Of a stretch of 64,000 nucleotides of DNA, positions 17,044-25,509 are shown one piece after another. This stretch comes from DASVDE01 sp963740065. Lineage in GTDB: Bacteria; Actinomycetota; Thermoleophilia; Solirubrobacterales; 70-9. Position numbers and translations under genes: made by a program. The stretch covers positions 496,001 to 560,000 of the forward strand of contig CAVUCS010000004.1 in the NCBI GenBank assembly GCA_963740065.1, read 5' to 3'. The notes under the pieces are model-generated. The model saw nothing but the letters and a program-made list of their open reading frames with translations. It had not been told where the DNA came from and did not search any database. Numbering within the stretch: the stretch's first letter is position 1; every line of letters begins with the position of its first letter.

Positions 17044-18519
17044 ATGAGGCTTCGATTCTGGATCGGATTGGCGGCTGTTGCGGCGATCGCCGTCAGTTCG
17101 GTGATTGCCGCGCTCGTCGTCCGCGACAACGAGAACAACGCCTTCGAGCGCAGCCAGCACGACCTTGCGCTGCGCGCTGCCGGCCAGACGGAAGCGCAGG
17201 CTGCGCTGTCGATCGGGCAGCTGGCCACCGCTGCGGCCTTCTTTCAGGTCGACGAGAATTTGAACCAGAGAGATTTCAACGTCCTCGCCGATTCTCTGCT
17301 CGGCGCCGGCGCCCTCTCAGCGACCGCTTTCGTCGAATCGATCCCGAAGAAAGAACGACCGGATTACGAAAGTAAGCGAGGCGTCCCAATTGTCGAGCGC
17401 ACCGCGCTGGGCGATTTTAGATTGGCCGGCGATCGCCCGGTCTACTTCCCCCTCTCTTTCGCGGCCACAAAATCGAATCCGGGCGTCACGACGCCCTACG
17501 GTTATGACGTAGGCGTAGACCGGCGGCGCGCTCCGGTGCTTTTCCGCGCCCGCGACAGGGGCCGGCCGGCGGCGACCTATGCGATGCACCTGCCGCTCGG
17601 CGGGGTCGGCATCAACGTCTTTCAGCCCGTCTACGCCGACGGCGCTCCAACCGACACAAAGGCACAGCGACGCGACGCCCTGATCGGTTTTGCCACCGGC
17701 TCCTTCCATGTTCCCGCCCTCGCCGCGGCGGCGACCTCGGCGCTGCCGAACGACGCGACCTCGGCGCTGCTCGAACGCGGCGTGCCGGTAGCCGGGAAGA
17801 TGATCGACCGCAACCAGTCGGCAAGCGCGCCTATCCAAATCGCCGACCGCACTTGGCTCTTGGTCGTCCGCGACCCCAACCGTCCCGGCGCCAGCCTTCC
17901 CATCCTGATGGCCGTGGTCGGCCTCTCGCTGGCGGCGCTGCTGGGTGCGCTGATCATTATCTGGAGTCGCAACGAGCGCATGCGCGAGCTGCAGCGCCAG
18001 GCGGGAGAGGACTCCTTGACCGGGCTGAAGAATCGGCGCCGCTTCGAGGAGGACCTGCACACCGAGATGGCGCGCAGTCGCCGTGAAAGAGTCGAGGGGG
18101 CGCTGCTGATGATCGACCTTGACAACTTCAAGCGAGTCAACGACACCCTCGGCCACCCGGTCGGCGACCGCCTGATTGGGGAGATCGCGCATGTGCTGCG
18201 CGGGCGCATGCGGGAGACCGACGTCTTGGCCCGCTTGGGCGGCGACGAGTTTTCAGCGGTACTGCCGCGCTGCAACCAGGCAAAAGCACTCGGCGTGGCC
18301 GAGGAGATCGCGACCGCCGTCCGCGAACACGTGCCCAGACAGGATGGCGTCCCGCCGATCACCGTCAGCATCGGCGTCACGATGTTCGATGGCGGCGAGG
18401 CACCGATCAACCTCGAGACGGTGGTCGCCGAAGCGGACGCGGCGATGTACGCGGCCAAGGACGCGGGGCGCGACGCGGTTCGCGTCTTCGACTCGCTCGC
18501 GATCCAAAAGCCCGACTAG
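17044..18519 (+). CDS. Membrane diguanylate cyclase (CHASE-like sensor plus GGDEF)
   Basis: The 491-residue protein has one helix at 7-27, an extracytoplasmic region at 28-285 and a second helix at about 286-308. The sensor includes the CHASE-type segment FVESIPKKERPDYE. The GGDEF domain spans about 320-485: GGDEF itself at 399-403, with an RETD inhibitory site at 390-393, five residues upstream as required. All metal and substrate positions (DLDNFKRVND) are present, so it should make cyclic di-GMP under product feedback. Its stop overlaps the convergent NagZ-like gene by 4 bp. An HD-GYP gene at 35.7 kb could supply the opposing phosphodiesterase. Confidence 0.9.
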   Translation: MRLRFWIGLAAVAAIAVSSVIAALVVRDNENNAFERSQHDLALRAAGQTEAQAALSIGQLATAAAFFQVDENLNQRDFNVLADSLLGAGALSATAFVESIPKKERPDYESKRGVPIVERTALGDFRLAGDRPVYFPLSFAATKSNPGVTTPYGYDVGVDRRRAPVLFRARDRGRPAATYAMHLPLGGVGINVFQPVYADGAPTDTKAQRRDALIGFATGSFHVPALAAAATSALPNDATSALLERGVPVAGKMIDRNQSASAPIQIADRTWLLVVRDPNRPGASLPILMAVVGLSLAALLGALIIIWSRNERMRELQRQAGEDSLTGLKNRRRFEEDLHTEMARSRRERVEGALLMIDLDNFKRVNDTLGHPVGDRLIGEIAHVLRGRMRETDVLARLGGDEFSAVLPRCNQAKALGVAEEIATAVREHVPRQDGVPPITVSIGVTMFDGGEAPINLETVVAEADAAMYAAKDAGRDAVRVFDSLAIQKPD

Positions 18520-19646
18520 CGACCGAAGCGATCGCGCAGCCGCAGCACCCTGTCGACGGACGATTCAAAAGTTGGGCGCGACAGCGAGCCTGCGCGGAGG
18601 CGCCTCAGCAAGGCGCGCCGCGCCCGGGCCGCGGCAGACGAATCGGTGAACAGCAACAGATCGACGCCCGCGCCGACGCCGGCCGACGCTGACTTCGCGG
18701 GACCGCCGAAGCTGCGAACGGCGACGCTGTCGAGCGCATCGGTGATCGAGACCCCCTCGAAGCCAAGCCGCCCGCGCAGCTCTCCGGTGGCGATTGAGCG
18801 CGAGAACGCCGCCGGCCGCGACGAGAAGGCGGGATAGATCGCGGTGCTCAGCATCACCATCTCGCCTCCTCTCGCGATGAAGGCCCGGTAAGGCGCCTCG
18901 TCGACTCGCCGCAGCTGCGCCTTGGGGAGGGCGATGCGCTGGACCGCGAAGTCGGTGTTCACCCGCGCCGCGCCGAACCCGGGAAAATGCTTGGCGGTTG
19001 CGATGACGTCGTCGGCTTCCAGCCCCTCGGCGAAGGGAACCGCCGTCGCGGCAACCCGCCCCGGCGTCGAGCTGAAGCCACGGTCAGTTTCGGCGATAGC
19101 CCCTCCGGGCCGGGCCACATCGAGGACAGGCGCCAGGTCCACATTGATCCCAAGATCGCGCAGATTGGCGGCGGTGCGCCGACCCTGCGCGTTGCTGAAG
19201 ATCGCGCCGCGCTCGCCCATCCGGCGCGCCGAGACGGTCGGCGCGCCGGCGACCCGCTTCACCTGACCTCCCTCTTGGTCGACCATCACCAAAAGCGGAT
19301 CGCGAAGGCCGGGTGGTCGACGAATCGCTTGCAGCTCGCGGATCAAGCGCTTGCCCGAAGCGCGGCTGGGCAAGTTTGAGGCAAATAGGATCACGCCGGC
19401 GGCGTCCCCCTCGCGGATCAAGCGCTTTACCGTCCTCGGGGCCTTTGGGCCGTCGAAACCGACGACGATCCGCTGGCCCGCGAGCCGGCTGAGGGAAAGT
19501 CGCTCGGCGGGGCTCGACTCGGGATGCTTCCCGTCGCCAAGCGCCACGCCAAAGGCAAAGGCACCCAACGCGAGCCCACCGGCAACCGCTGCCGCCACGC
19601 GCCATCGCGGCCCATCCGCACCAGGTGAAACGTTTTCTCCCCCCAT
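18516..19646 (-). CDS. Glycoside hydrolase family 3, NagZ-like beta-N-acetylhexosaminidase, membrane-anchored
   Basis: The start at about 19646 (MGGENVSPG) precedes a helix at about 16-36 that acts as signal anchor; a TTG at 19697 is an alternative. The domain includes VMVDQEGGQVKRV, FSNAQGRRTAANLRDLGIN, FSSTPGRVAA and the NagZ substrate-loop signature AKHFPGFG, followed by VMLSTAIYP and ITDALDS with the nucleophile Asp. NagZ enzymes remove GlcNAc from muropeptides. An exported form would trim wall glycans outside. An imperfect inverted repeat (19623-19669) covers the start region. Confidence 0.85.
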   Translation of the reverse strand: MGGENVSPGADGPRWRVAAAVAGGLALGAFAFGVALGDGKHPESSPAERLSLSRLAGQRIVVGFDGPKAPRTVKRLIREGDAAGVILFASNLPSRASGKRLIRELQAIRRPPGLRDPLLVMVDQEGGQVKRVAGAPTVSARRMGERGAIFSNAQGRRTAANLRDLGINVDLAPVLDVARPGGAIAETDRGFSSTPGRVAATAVPFAEGLEADDVIATAKHFPGFGAARVNTDFAVQRIALPKAQLRRVDEAPYRAFIARGGEMVMLSTAIYPAFSSRPAAFSRSIATGELRGRLGFEGVSITDALDSVAVRSFGGPAKSASAGVGAGVDLLLFTDSSAAARARRALLRRLRAGSLSRPTFESSVDRVLRLRDRFGR

Positions 19647-19669
19647 AAGCAGGAGAAAGCGTTGCACCT
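19623..19669. repeat. Imperfect inverted repeat over the NagZ-like start region
   Basis: Arms aggtgaaacgttttctcc and ggagaaagcgttgcacct pair at 16 of 18 positions around a loop of about 10-12 nt that contains the likely ATG. The left arm shares aggtgaaacg with the glpK terminator arm. Edge positions may be off by one base. Confidence 0.5.
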
Positions 19670-19753
19670 TGCCGGGAGTGGGGGATCGTTGGCGCAAATT
19701 GCGTCCCCGCAGGGAGTCGGGGGCGTCCGGGGCGACGCCTAGCCTGCCGCCAA

Positions 19754-20878
19754 ATGGCTTCCCTGATCCCCTTCGACGAAGCGCTCGCCCTCGGCGAGCT
19801 GACCGACAATCAGGAGATCGGCGAGTTGGTCGAGCGGGCCTGGAAGGTGCGCCGCGAGAACTTCGGCAACTCGACCGACATGTGCTCGCTGGTCAACGCC
19901 AAGTCGGGTGGCTGCGCGGAGGATTGCGGCTTCTGCGCCCAGTCCCGCTACGCCGAGGCAGACACGCCAATGCACGCGATGATGGAGCCGGAGCAGATCC
20001 TCGAGCACGCGAAGGCCGCCGAGGCGGCCGGCGCGCACCGCTTCTGCATGGTGACCCAGGGGCAGGGCCTTTCGAGACGGGACTTCACCAAGATCCTCGA
20101 AGGGGCGAAGCTGGTCGCCGAGCAGACCAACCTGAAGCGCTGCGCCTCGATCGGCCACATGTCGACGGATCGCGCCCAGGCTCTCAAAGAGGCGGGGATC
20201 CAGCGCGTCCACCACAACGTCGAGTCCTCCCGCTCCTACTACCCGGAGGTTTCCACCACGGTCCGCTACGAAGGCCGGCTGCGGACGATCCAGGCGGTCA
20301 AGGAAGCGGGGCTGGAAACCTGCGTTGGCGGCATCCTCAACCTCGGGGAAAGCCCCCGGCAGCGAGTTGAGATGGCTTTTGAGCTGACCGAGATCAACCC
20401 CACCTCGGTGCCGATCAACCTGCTCAACCCGCGCGAGGGGACGAAGTTCGGCGACCGCCCGCTGATGGAGGCGATCGAAGTCGTCAAGTGGGTTGCGATC
20501 TTCCGCCTGATCATCCCCGGGGCGCTGTTCCGTCTTTGTGGCGGCCGGGTCGAGAATCTGGGCGACCTCCAGCCCTTGGCGGTCAAGGCGGGCCTCAACG
20601 GGGTGATGATGGGGAACTTCCTCACAACTCTCGGCGCCGAGCCCGAGGACGACCGAGCGATGTTCGAAGAGTTGGGCCTGAATGTGGCCCGCCAGTCCGA
20701 CAACGGATCGAACCCCCGCCCCGACAACCGCGACGGGTGGCTGGAGGGCGAGACCCCGGCGACGCCGATCGACGAGCTGATTGACCACCAGGACGAAGCC
20801 AACTTCTGGGACCCCTCGACGCAGCTTCGCGTCGTCAAGAAGAAACAGAAGCCCCCGCCCTACCCGCAAGCGGCATGA
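19754..20878 (+). CDS. bioB: Biotin synthase
   Basis: The 374-residue radical-SAM enzyme has C54-x3-C58-x2-C61 (GGCAEDCGFCAQS) for the 4Fe-4S/SAM site and the 2Fe-2S-side residues in CASIGHMSTDRA and VHHNVESSRSYY. It inserts sulfur into dethiobiotin, the last step of biotin synthesis. It is the first gene of bioB-bioF-bioD. It is longer than typical BioB at the C-terminus: after the core there is a charged tail of about 50 residues ending KKKQKPPPYPQAA, without a known domain. The bioF start overlaps its stop (ATGA), so translation is coupled. Confidence 0.95.
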   Translation: MASLIPFDEALALGELTDNQEIGELVERAWKVRRENFGNSTDMCSLVNAKSGGCAEDCGFCAQSRYAEADTPMHAMMEPEQILEHAKAAEAAGAHRFCMVTQGQGLSRRDFTKILEGAKLVAEQTNLKRCASIGHMSTDRAQALKEAGIQRVHHNVESSRSYYPEVSTTVRYEGRLRTIQAVKEAGLETCVGGILNLGESPRQRVEMAFELTEINPTSVPINLLNPREGTKFGDRPLMEAIEVVKWVAIFRLIIPGALFRLCGGRVENLGDLQPLAVKAGLNGVMMGNFLTTLGAEPEDDRAMFEELGLNVARQSDNGSNPRPDNRDGWLEGETPATPIDELIDHQDEANFWDPSTQLRVVKKKQKPPPYPQAA

Positions 20879-22071
20879 CCGACATCGCGGAGCGGCTGGA
20901 AGAGCTTCGCGAGAGGGGGCTCTACAGGAGGCTGCGACTGATTGGCGGCCCGCAGGGCCCACGGGTCTTGCTGGACGGACGCGAGGTTCTGCTCCTCTGT
21001 TCGAACAACTATCTCGGGCTGGCCGACCACCCCCGCGTGCGAGGCGCCGCCGCCGAAGCGGCGCTGCACTGGGGCGCCGGCGCCGGCGCCTCGCGACTGA
21101 TCAGCGGCAACATGCAGCCGCATCAGCAGCTGGAAGAGAGCCTGGCCGAGTTCAAGGGCTACGAGAAAGCGCTCCTCTTCGGCTCCGGTTATCTCGCCAA
21201 CACCGGCGCGATCGCGGCGCTCGCCGGGCGTGGCGAAGTCGTCTTCTCCGACGAGCTGAACCACGCCAGCATCATCGACGGCTGCCGACTCTCCCGGGCC
21301 GAGACCTTCGTTTACCGTCACGGCGACACCGAGCACCTGGCCTGGGGGCTGCGCCAAGCCACGGGTCGCGGCTCGCTGATCGTCACCGACGGCGTCTTCT
21401 CGATGGACGGCGACATCGCGCCCCTGGAGCAGCTGACCCAATTGGCGCGCGAGCACGGGTGCCGTTTGATGGTCGACGAAGCGCACGCAACCGGGGCTAT
21501 AGGCCCCGGCGGGCGTGGCTCGGTGGCTGCGGCGGGGCTGAGCGACGAGGTCGACCTCGTCGTCGGCACCCTGGGCAAGGCACTTGGCTCCTACGGCGCC
21601 TACGCCTGCGGGGACAGCGAAATCGTCGACTACCTGGTCAACTCGGCCCGCCCCTTCATCTTCTCCACTGCCCCCCCACCGCCGGTACTCGCCGCGGCGA
21701 CAGCGGCCCTGGAGCTGCTCGCGTCCAACCCCGATCGAGTCGCCCGCCTGAGCGACAACGCGGTGACGCTGAGGGAGGCCCTTCTCGCCGAGGGTCTCGC
21801 GGTTGGCGACTCACGGACTCAGATCGTCCCCGTCGAGATAGGCGACGCCGAGCGGACGATGGAGCTGTGCGAGCGGATTCTGGAGGACGGTGTCTTCGCC
21901 CAGGGCGTCCGCCCCCCAACCGTCCCCGAAGGGACTTCCCGGTTGCGCTTCACGGTGATGGCAAGCCACCACGCCAGGGAGCTGCAGCGCGCCGCAAAAG
22001 TGGTCGGCGCCGCGGCGCGGGAGTTGAAGATCTCCCCGGCGCGGGGCGGCACGCCGGCGATCGCCGCCTAG
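20875..22071 (+). CDS. bioF: 8-amino-7-oxononanoate synthase
   Basis: The 398-residue alpha-oxoamine synthase has the PLP-stacking CSNNYLGLADHPRV start, HWGAGAGASRLISGN, the VDEAHATGAIGPGG segment with the PLP Asp/His, and GTLGKALGSYGAY with the Schiff-base Lys. It condenses pimeloyl thioester with alanine to start the biotin ring. It overlaps bioB by 4 bp and is followed by bioD after 7 bp. No bioC/bioH or bioI is seen, so the pimeloyl source is encoded elsewhere. Confidence 0.94.
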   Translation: MTDIAERLEELRERGLYRRLRLIGGPQGPRVLLDGREVLLLCSNNYLGLADHPRVRGAAAEAALHWGAGAGASRLISGNMQPHQQLEESLAEFKGYEKALLFGSGYLANTGAIAALAGRGEVVFSDELNHASIIDGCRLSRAETFVYRHGDTEHLAWGLRQATGRGSLIVTDGVFSMDGDIAPLEQLTQLAREHGCRLMVDEAHATGAIGPGGRGSVAAAGLSDEVDLVVGTLGKALGSYGAYACGDSEIVDYLVNSARPFIFSTAPPPPVLAAATAALELLASNPDRVARLSDNAVTLREALLAEGLAVGDSRTQIVPVEIGDAERTMELCERILEDGVFAQGVRPPTVPEGTSRLRFTVMASHHARELQRAAKVVGAAARELKISPARGGTPAIAA

Positions 22072-22078
22072 CCCACCA

Positions 22079-22786
22079 ATGCGGGGGGTTTTCGTCACCG
22101 GAACGGGCACCGAGGTCGGCAAGACGATCGTAGCCGCGGTAATCGCCCGCACCCTGGCCTCCAGCGGCGAGCGAGTTGCCGTCTTTAAGCCGGCCATCAC
22201 CGGACTCGACGACCCCGGTGAGGCCGACCATGAGTTACTGCGGCGGGCCTCCGGATCGGCGCAGAGCGACGAGGAGATCGCGCCCTACCGCTACGGGCCT
22301 CCGATGTCGCCGCACCTCGCCGCGGCGCGGGCGGGTGAGGAGATCGACCCGCGGCGCCTCGTCGAAGCGGCCCGCGTTGCGGCTGAGGAGGGCGACGCGC
22401 TCGTCTGCGAAGGGGTCGGGGGGCTTCTCGTCCCCTTGGCGGGTCGAGTTGGTGGCGCTATGCGCGACCAACTCGACCCGAGCCCCCCTCAGCGCTATCT
22501 GGTTCGAGACCTCGCCCGCGAGCTGGACCTTCCCCTCGTCATCGCCGCCTCCCCCGGGCTGGGCACGATCAACCACACACTGCTGACGCTCGAGTCCGCC
22601 CGCGCCGCCGGCCTCGAGGTCGCGGCGGTGGTGTTCACCCCTTGGCCCGAGCGCCCAACGCCGATCGATGAGTCCAACCGCGAGACGATCGCCTCGCTGG
22701 GCGGAGTCAGAGTTGAGACGCTGCCTGCGCTTGACCTTCGGGATCCGGGCTCATGGCCAGCACTGCCGCTTCCTCTTCGAGGCTGA
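22079..22786 (+). CDS. bioD: Dethiobiotin synthetase, with an internal palindromic insertion
   Basis: The 235-residue P-loop protein has GTGTEVGKT (8-16), VFKPAITG, CEGVGGLLVPL, then GLGTINHTLLTLE and TPWP for nucleotide recognition. It closes the ureido ring of dethiobiotin. In relatives the VPL strand is followed within two or three residues by YLVRDLA. Here about 15-19 extra residues (about 121-139, AGRVGGAMRDQLDPSPPQR) intervene, encoded by DNA containing a 41-bp palindrome (22440-22480). The frame is intact, so the insertion is tolerated or recent. The 3' end overlaps the convergent exporter gene by 80 bp. Confidence 0.93.
   Translation: MRGVFVTGTGTEVGKTIVAAVIARTLASSGERVAVFKPAITGLDDPGEADHELLRRASGSAQSDEEIAPYRYGPPMSPHLAAARAGEEIDPRRLVEAARVAAEEGDALVCEGVGGLLVPLAGRVGGAMRDQLDPSPPQRYLVRDLARELDLPLVIAASPGLGTINHTLLTLESARAAGLEVAAVVFTPWPERPTPIDESNRETIASLGGVRVETLPALDLRDPGSWPALPLPLRG
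22440..22480. repeat. Palindromic insertion inside bioD
   Basis: Arms cgggtcgagttggt (22440-22453) and accaactcgacccg (22467-22480) are perfectly complementary (14 bp). After one mismatch the stem continues with gcgc/gcgc around a TAT loop. It lies in the segment absent from related BioD proteins and keeps the reading frame. Confidence 0.7.
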
Positions 22787-24191
22787 GCGTCTTCTGCGGG
22801 GCGCGAATCGCCACCGCGGCGATCACCGCCCCGCCAAGGGCAACCCCGGCCGAGACGGTCATCGCGACCGCGAGCGCGTCGACGAAATCCGCCGGGGTGG
22901 CCGTGGCCGGATTGCCGACGGCCCCCTGAAAGATCGCCCCGGTGACGGCAACTCCGAGGCTGCCGCCGACCATCCGGAACATCGAGAGCACGCCTGAGGC
23001 GATTCCCGCCTTCTCCACCGGGACGGCGTTCATCGCGGCGCTGGTCATCGGCGACATCGTCATCGCGATGCCGATGCCGAGCAGCATGAAGCCGGGCAGC
23101 AGATCCAGGTAGCCGGAGTCGACCGCGATGCCGCTGAAGCTGTAGAGGGACGCGGAGACGACCGTGAGGCCACCGGCGATCAGCCAGCGCGGGCCGAACC
23201 GATCCGAGAGGCGCCCCGCGATCGGGGCAACGGTGACGATCATCAGGGTCGAGGGCAGGAACCTCACGCCGGCCTCCAGGGGCGAGTACTTGAGGATGTT
23301 CTGCATGTAGAGGGCGAGGAAGAAGAAGACGCCCAGCATCGCGAAGGAGACGATCAGCGCCACCACCACCGCGCCGAGGAAGTTGCGGTTGGAAAAGAAG
23401 TGGAACTCGACCATCGGCACCTTCACCCGCAGCTCTATCGCGACGAAAGCAGCCAAGCCGAGGACGGCGCCGGTCAGCAGGGCGATGATTTCGGCCGACC
23501 CCCAGCCCCAAGCGTTGCCCTCGACCAAAGCGAGGATCAGCGCCGTCAAGGCGCCAGTCAATGCCACCACGCCGAGGTAGTCGACCTCGCGGCCGACCGT
23601 GTTGTCGCGCGACTCGCGCACCGCGAAGAGCGAGGCGGCGATCGCGCCGACCGCGACCGGGATGTTGAGGTAGAAAATCGCCCGCCAGCTGACGTGTTCG
23701 GTGAGGAATCCGCCGAGGACGGGGCCAACCGCCAGCGCCAGCGCCGAGACACCCGCCCACATACCCATCGCCTTGCCGCGCTCAGAAGCCGGGAAAGCAT
23801 CGGTGATGATTGAGAGCGTCGCCGGCATCATCAGCGCCGCGCCGACGCCCTGCACGACGCGACTGAGCACGAGGTCGGTCGAGTTCTGCGCGAAGCCGGC
23901 CGTGGCCGAAGAGAGGGCGAAGATGACGACGCCGAAGAGGAACATGCGGCGGCGCCCGAAGATGTCGCCGAGCCGCCCGCCCGTCGCCAGCAGCACGGCG
24001 AAGGACAGCGTGTAGCCGTTGATCGTCCATTCCAGACCGGAAAGCGATGCACCCAGGTCACGCTGAATCGAAGGCAGAGCCACGTTCACAACCGTGTTGT
24101 CGAGCATGATCATGAACAGCGCGAAACACATCGCGCCGAGCGTCCACCACTTGCGGTTCTCGTCGGTAATCAGATGCCGGTAACGGGTCAA
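22707..24191 (-). CDS. MFS drug/proton antiporter, DHA2 (EmrB/QacA) family
   Basis: The 494-residue protein has 14 predicted membrane helices. The DHA2 hallmarks are: helix 1 with FMIMLDNTVVNVALPSI (motif D1), GGRLGDIFGRRRMFLFG (motif A), VVQGVGAALMMPATLSII (motif B), and ALAVGPVLGGFLTEHVSWRAIFYLNIP (motif C, split across positions). It exports cationic or amphipathic compounds by proton exchange. The substrate is not predictable. It starts 51 bp from the desaturase stop on the same strand. The last 80 bp run antisense to bioD, so the biotin transcript and this one overlap. Confidence 0.9.
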   Translation of the reverse strand: MTRYRHLITDENRKWWTLGAMCFALFMIMLDNTVVNVALPSIQRDLGASLSGLEWTINGYTLSFAVLLATGGRLGDIFGRRRMFLFGVVIFALSSATAGFAQNSTDLVLSRVVQGVGAALMMPATLSIITDAFPASERGKAMGMWAGVSALALAVGPVLGGFLTEHVSWRAIFYLNIPVAVGAIAASLFAVRESRDNTVGREVDYLGVVALTGALTALILALVEGNAWGWGSAEIIALLTGAVLGLAAFVAIELRVKVPMVEFHFFSNRNFLGAVVVALIVSFAMLGVFFFLALYMQNILKYSPLEAGVRFLPSTLMIVTVAPIAGRLSDRFGPRWLIAGGLTVVSASLYSFSGIAVDSGYLDLLPGFMLLGIGIAMTMSPMTSAAMNAVPVEKAGIASGVLSMFRMVGGSLGVAVTGAIFQGAVGNPATATPADFVDALAVAMTVSAGVALGGAVIAAVAIRAPQKTLSLEEEAAVLAMSPDPEGQAQAASQL

Positions 24192-24242
24192 GCAACCATC
24201 CTCGCAGGCCGCCCCCGCCCGCCCGGCGCTCTGTGAGCTACG

Positions 24243-25475
24243 TCACTCTCTCGACCGGTACGGGCCGGGCTTTGGACGCGGCGAGCCTCCGGGAAGGGCA
24301 AGCCGCAGGATCGTCCTTTGAACCATCCCCAGCTGCTGCCCGAACGGGCCACTGTTGTAGGGGAGGTCGTAGCGGGCACAAATCTCTTTCACCTGCGGGG
24401 CGATCTCCGCGTAGCGACTGCTGGGCAGATCGGGAAAGAGGTGATGCTCGACCTGATATCCGAGGTTGCCGCTGGCGACGTGGAACAGCGGGCTGCCCTC
24501 GATGTTCGCCGCACCGGTGAGTTGGCGGACGTACCACCCCCCCGGCGACTCGTCCGCGACTTCGCGCTGGCTGAAGGTGTATGTCTGGTCGGGAAAGTGC
24601 CCACAGAAGATGATCGCGTAGGACCAAACGTTGCGGACCACGTTGGCGGTCGCGTTGGCTGAGGCAGCGGACCCAAAGGAGCGCCCGCCGCCGCGCAGAG
24701 CGCCTCTCAGCGCGCCCGCCAGCCCACCGCGCCGGCGCTTTCGCGAGCCTCTCCCACGACTCTCAAGCACAGCGTCAAGCGCCCCCATCGCCAGCCCGCT
24801 GAGCAGTGGCCAGGCGACGTAGTCCTTAACGATCTGGCTCTTCGCCTTGCGGCGTATTCCCGCCAGCTCCCGCTTCACCTGAGCTTTCGACTTCTTCCCG
24901 GTTCGAATCGCCTCGAAGTCAAGATCGTGAAGCGCGACCCCCCATTCGAAGAAGGCCGCCAGCAGCAGGTTGTAGACGGGCTGGAAGAGGTAGACCGGGT
25001 TCCATCTCTGGTGCGGGTCGATCCGCATGATCTCGTAGCCGAGGTCCTTGTCTTTGCCGCGGATGTTGGTGAAGGTGTGGTGGACGTAGTTGTGGGAGTG
25101 CTTCCATGCCTCCGCGGTTGAGGCCGTGTCCCAGTCCCAGGTCGACGAATGGATCTGCGGGTCGTTCATCCAGTCCCACTGGCCGTGCAAGACGTTGTGG
25201 CCGATCTCCATGTTCTCGAGGATCTTGGCCATTGAGAGCGTCGCCGTCCCGGCAATCCAAGCCGGCCGATAGCGCGACGCGAGCAGCAGGACCCGGCCGA
25301 TTACGGCGAGTCGCCGCTGCATCTCGATCATGCTCTCTATGTAGCGGCGATCGCGTTCGCCGAGGTCGGCGCTTACCCGATCCCGGATCGCGTCGAACTC
25401 CTGGGCCAGCTGATCCAGCTGCGTCGCCGAAAGATGCGCGAGGGGGCTGTCAACTTCAGTCGTGGTGGCGCTCAT
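24243..25475 (-). CDS. Membrane fatty acid desaturase
   Basis: The ATG at 25475 (MSATTTEVD) has a GGGAGAAG upstream; the frame extends further without reason. The 410-residue protein has the three His boxes of front-end/acyl-lipid desaturases: HNVLH (93-97), HSHNYVHH (126-133) and QVEHHLFP (near 344). Hydrophobic helices lie between them. It introduces a double bond with O2 and electrons. The gene just upstream encodes a flavin/2Fe-2S reductase that can supply them. Residues about 238-273 are an Arg/Gly-rich loop (RGRGSRKRRRGG and RGGGRS) that I do not know in relatives. Confidence 0.9.
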   Translation of the reverse strand: MSATTTEVDSPLAHLSATQLDQLAQEFDAIRDRVSADLGERDRRYIESMIEMQRRLAVIGRVLLLASRYRPAWIAGTATLSMAKILENMEIGHNVLHGQWDWMNDPQIHSSTWDWDTASTAEAWKHSHNYVHHTFTNIRGKDKDLGYEIMRIDPHQRWNPVYLFQPVYNLLLAAFFEWGVALHDLDFEAIRTGKKSKAQVKRELAGIRRKAKSQIVKDYVAWPLLSGLAMGALDAVLESRGRGSRKRRRGGLAGALRGALRGGGRSFGSAASANATANVVRNVWSYAIIFCGHFPDQTYTFSQREVADESPGGWYVRQLTGAANIEGSPLFHVASGNLGYQVEHHLFPDLPSSRYAEIAPQVKEICARYDLPYNSGPFGQQLGMVQRTILRLALPGGSPRPKPGPYRSRE

Positions 25476-25509
25476 CTGTCTTCTCCCTCTTGTGAGTTCC
25501 GAATGTGAG

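Noticed and set aside
19754..20878. Extended C-terminal tail of BioB taken as a fused domain
   Set aside because: The tail of about 50 residues is charged and Pro-rich, without a recognisable fold; noted only as an extension.
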